This document shows positions 6,225 to 6,777 of a stretch of 6,777 nt of DNA, in pieces (positions within the stretch are counted from its first letter, which is position 1; each line of letters starts with the position of its first letter). Below the pieces are notes generated by a model. It did not search any database. It saw only the letters and a list, made by a program, of their open reading frames with translations, and was not told where the DNA came from. Origin of the DNA: Rohdeia sp044358925 (GTDB lineage: Bacteria; Planctomycetota; UBA1135; GCA-002686595); NCBI GenBank assembly GCA_044358925.1, contig JBIKNC010000228.1, positions 1-6,777 on the forward strand, in the 5' to 3' direction. A program made the position numbers and the translations under genes.

Positions 6225-6230
6225 CTCCCG
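6216..6230. repeat. Short perfect inverted repeat over the putative -10 region
   Basis: CGGGA (6216-6220) and TCCCG (6226-6230) are perfect inverted arms around AACTC. The repeat covers the putative -10 box of the antiporter promoter. It could be an operator half-site pair, a small RNA hairpin or chance; five-base arms are not strong evidence in GC-rich DNA. Confidence 0.35.
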
Positions 6231-6267
6231 CCCCCGACAGCGCCGTGCACCTGGTGGTGCCGAGTCG

Positions 6268-6777
6268 ATGCCGCAACTCCACTTCTCGTCGGTCACCCTG
6301 CTGCTGCTGCAGATCGCGGCCATTCTGGTCGTGTCGCGTCTGCTCGGCGTGGTGACGCGCCGACTCGGCCAGCCGCTGGTCATCGCGGAAGTCACGGCGG
6401 GCATCGTGCTCGGCCCCTCGCTGCTCGGCTGGCTGTGGCCGGAGGCGATGGCGGCGGTGTTCCCTGCGCACTCGCTCGAAGTGCTGAAGATGCTGAGCCA
6501 GGTCGGGCTCGTGCTCTTCATGTTCCTGATCGGGCTCGAACTCGATCCGCGGCTCCTGCGTGGCCGGGCCAGGGCCTCGATCGCGATCAGCCACTCGAGC
6601 ATCGTGGCGCCCTTCGCTTTGGGCGCGCTCGGCGCGTGGCTGCTGTACGAGGACTACGCGCCGGAGGGCGTGCGCTTCCTGCCGTTCCTCATGTTCATGG
6701 GCGCGGCGATGAGCATCACCGCGTTCCCGGTGCTCGCGCGCATCCTCTCCGAGCGCAATCTGTTCGCGACCCGCGTC
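6268..6777 (+). CDS. CPA2-family cation/proton antiporter (Kef/CHX-like), 5' part only
   Basis: The frame is open from ATG 6268 to the window end, giving 170 residues. Hydrophobic helices lie at about 8-29, 36-54, 74-92, 104-126 and 136-158. Family blocks are clear: GQPLVIAEVTAGIVLGPSLLG (34-54), with the typical Pro-x-x-x-x-Glu of the second helix; a GLVLFMFLIGLELD stretch (80-93); and AMSITAFPVLARIL (147-160). The last motif is closer to CHX/NapA-like antiporters than to classical glutathione-gated KefB/KefC. The product should exchange Na+ or K+ for H+ across the inner membrane. The Asn-Asp ion-binding pair expected a little further on is beyond the window, as are any C-terminal regulatory domains. 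The start has only a weak ribosome site (GGTGG near 6253), but no better in-frame start was seen. It appears to be a transcription unit separate from the bat genes. Confidence 0.88.
   Translation, partial: MPQLHFSSVTLLLLQIAAILVVSRLLGVVTRRLGQPLVIAEVTAGIVLGPSLLGWLWPEAMAAVFPAHSLEVLKMLSQVGLVLFMFLIGLELDPRLLRGRARASIAISHSSIVAPFALGALGAWLLYEDYAPEGVRFLPFLMFMGAAMSITAFPVLARILSERNLFATRV

Noticed and set aside
6158..6267. A small gene, tRNA or riboswitch in the only intergenic region
   Set aside because: I saw no tRNA-like fold, no known riboswitch core and no convincing start with a ribosome site; only the hairpin, possible promoter and inverted repeat described above.
1..6777. CRISPR array, insertion sequence, attachment site or defence system
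   Set aside because: There are no regularly spaced repeats, no terminal inverted repeats and no transposase, integrase or nuclease motifs; all genes belong to housekeeping-type membrane families.

Overview
The window is very GC-rich (roughly 70% by eye, with third codon positions mostly G or C) and tightly packed on the plus strand. It holds a Bat-type operon (Bacteroides-aerotolerance family: MoxR AAA+ ATPase partners plus von Willebrand factor A proteins), followed by the 5' part of a separate CPA2-family cation/proton antiporter gene. Two proteins with lipoprotein-type signals and several predicted periplasmic domains point to a diderm bacterium. Such operons at this GC content fit Planctomycetota, Myxococcota or similar phyla, but the sequence alone does not settle the phylum.

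Layout: 1-41, last codons of a probable MoxR ATPase; 42-72, a short junction of lower GC; 73-1026, DUF58 protein; 1023-1970, BatD-like membrane protein with a lipobox; 1967-2965, BatA; 2962-3972, BatB; 3969-4781, BatC-like lipoprotein; 4778-6157, BatD; 6158-6267, an intergenic region with a hairpin after the BatD stop, a possible promoter and a second inverted repeat; 6268-6777, the first 170 codons of a CPA2 antiporter, cut by the window end.

Every gene junction from DUF58 to BatD is a 4-base ATGA or GTGA overlap, which implies one polycistronic message with coupled translation. From family knowledge, MoxR and DUF58 are cytosolic. BatA and BatB are membrane-anchored proteins with metal-binding VWA domains. 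The BatC-like protein is a periplasmic helical-repeat lipoprotein, and BatD and its shorter relative span the membrane with a beta-rich outer part and a helical cytosolic tail. The assembly is thought to work as an ATPase-driven chaperone or envelope-stress complex, but its biochemical role is not firmly known for the family.

I found no mobile element, CRISPR array or RNA gene, and nothing I would call a wholly new system. The points most worth checking are the lipobox/BatD-like hybrid at 1023-1970, the degenerate metal site in the DUF58 protein, the 12-codon frame joining the MoxR and DUF58 genes through two GTGA junctions, and the inverted repeat over the putative antiporter promoter.
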